Position numbers and translations under genes: made by a program. A stretch of DNA of 7,929 nucleotides from Alphaproteobacteria bacterium (GTDB lineage Bacteria; Pseudomonadota; Alphaproteobacteria; Caulobacterales; Caulobacteraceae): contig JAGWSE010000126.1 in NCBI GenBank assembly GCA_028869395.1, positions 1 through 7,929 on the forward strand. The letters are read 5' to 3'. This document shows positions 7,113-7,929 of this stretch, in pieces; within the stretch, counting starts at the first letter, position 1, and each line of letters opens with the position of its first letter. The notes beneath the pieces are model-generated. The model was not told the DNA's origin and made no database searches. It saw only the letters and a list, made by a program, of their open reading frames with translations.

Positions 7113-7909
7113 CACACCTCGCGTTCGGGCAGGCAGAGGGGCCGATTGGCGTCAGCGCGGATGAAGTCGAGGATCTCCATCACTTCGGACGAGTCGCCGA
7201 ACGTCTCAGCCGTGTCCTCGAGGCGTTCCTGGAAGGTGCCTTCGTCCGCGAACAGGAGGCGGTAAGCGGCCCGCAGTGTATTGATCGTATCCCGGGAAAA
7301 GCCGCGACGCTTCAGGCCCACGAGGTTCAGCCCCTCGAGATGGGCGTGATTGCCCCAGACCGAGCCGTACGGGATCACATCCTTGACCACGGCCGCCAAC
7401 CCGCCGATGAAGGCGTAGCGACCCACGCGGCAGTACTGATGGACTGCCGCGAGACCGCCCACCATTACGAAATCCCCGACATGGCAGTGACCGCCCAAGG
7501 TCGCCTGCTTCGTCATGACGACATTGTCGCCGACGATGCAATCGTGTCCGACATGGCTCTCGATCATATAGAGACCGTTTGAGCCGACACTGGTGACGCC
7601 CCCACCCTGAACAGTGCCGAGGTTCATGGTGGCGTGCTCGCGGATAATATTGCCGTCCCCGATCACCAGGCGTGTGTCTTCGCCGCGGTAGGCGAGATGC
7701 TGGGGCGGGCCCCCGAGCGCGGCGAAGGGCCAGATCTGGTTCTGCGCGCCGATCTCCGTCGAACCGTCGACCACGACGTGGGACTTCAGCTTTGTTCCGG
7801 GGCCGATGCGCACCTTCCCGCCGACCACGCAGAACGGCCCGATCTCGACTCCGTCGGCGAGCTCCGCGCCCTTGGCGACGATGGCGGTCGGGTGGACTTG
7901 AACGCTCAA
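7112..7909 (-). CDS. lpxA: UDP-N-acetylglucosamine O-acyltransferase (LpxA)
   Basis: LpxA transfers a 3-hydroxyacyl chain from ACP to the 3-position of UDP-GlcNAc (or its 3-amino analogue), the first step of lipid A synthesis. The 265 residues match the family (262 in E. coli). Residues about 5-185 are left-handed beta-helix hexapeptide repeats (VHPTAIVAKG, VEIGPFCVVG, ATLGGHCHVG), followed by a helical C-terminus from GLKRRGFSRDTI (198-209). Catalytic His122 lies in HVGHDC (E. coli His125), and His141 corresponds to His144. Gly170 aligns with the E. coli acyl-length ruler Gly173, so a long chain (C12-C14) is expected rather than C10. The acceptor-side segment reads TMNLGT where E. coli has TIHRGT. 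No ATG precedes the conserved HPTA; TTG at 7907-7909 is the likely start, with GGAG ten bases ahead, but a TTG at 7925-7927 is possible. Confidence 0.95.
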   Translation of the reverse strand: MSVQVHPTAIVAKGAELADGVEIGPFCVVGGKVRIGPGTKLKSHVVVDGSTEIGAQNQIWPFAALGGPPQHLAYRGEDTRLVIGDGNIIREHATMNLGTVQGGGVTSVGSNGLYMIESHVGHDCIVGDNVVMTKQATLGGHCHVGDFVMVGGLAAVHQYCRVGRYAFIGGLAAVVKDVIPYGSVWGNHAHLEGLNLVGLKRRGFSRDTINTLRAAYRLLFADEGTFQERLEDTAETFGDSSEVMEILDFIRADANRPLCLPEREV

Positions 7910-7910
7910 C

Positions 7911-7929
7911 TCAGCCTGTCTCCACAACC
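7911..7929 (-). CDS. fabZ: Probable 3' end of fabZ (last few codons)
   Basis: One base before the proposed lpxA start, a leftward frame ends in TGA (7911-7913) after the residues VVETG. In Proteobacteria the gene directly upstream of lpxA is nearly always fabZ, the hydroxyacyl-ACP dehydratase, usually with lpxD before it. Five residues cannot prove identity, so the call rests on gene order and on the tight TGA-G-TTG junction. Confidence 0.35.

Overview
The window is a GC-rich, gene-dense stretch of chromosome from an alphaproteobacterium, most likely from Caulobacterales (Caulobacter or Phenylobacterium type). Three things support this. The lexA promoter carries the alphaproteobacterial SOS operator GAAC-N7-GAAC. 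Lipid A hydrolysis is encoded by lpxI rather than lpxH. The LexA, LpxI and citrate synthase proteins look Caulobacter-like as I remember them; no database search was possible. Nearly every base is coding, and I see no mobile element, CRISPR array, tRNA or rRNA.

Layout: (1) 1-1049, + strand: the 3' end of trpD overlaps trpC by ATGA, forming the end of a tryptophan biosynthesis operon. (2) 1050-1214: an intergenic region with a small hairpin and a well-defined lexA promoter/SOS operator. (3) 1215-1904, +: lexA. (4) 1898-2194, - strand: a small ASCH-domain (PUA-like) protein whose stop overlaps the lexA stop. (5) 2195-2356: a divergent intergenic region. (6) 2357-3763, +: gltX (glutamyl-tRNA synthetase), then 3821-5104, +: gltA (citrate synthase). 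(7) 5101-7929, -: the lipid A operon, read right to left as (fabZ end) - lpxA - lpxI - lpxB, with its genes touching or overlapping. It converges on gltA, and the two stop codons share one CTAG palindrome inside a GC hairpin.

Together these genes cover tryptophan synthesis, SOS control, Glu-tRNA charging, entry to the TCA cycle and the first steps of lipid A synthesis. LpxA acylates UDP-GlcNAc (or its diamino analogue), LpxI releases lipid X from the UDP-diacyl sugar, and LpxB joins lipid X to another UDP-diacyl sugar to make the disaccharide.

This is mostly core genome. I found no convincing undescribed multi-gene system. The least understood gene is the ASCH protein between lexA and gltX. 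The most distinctive non-coding features are the SOS operator and the two convergent gene pairs with overlapping stop codons.
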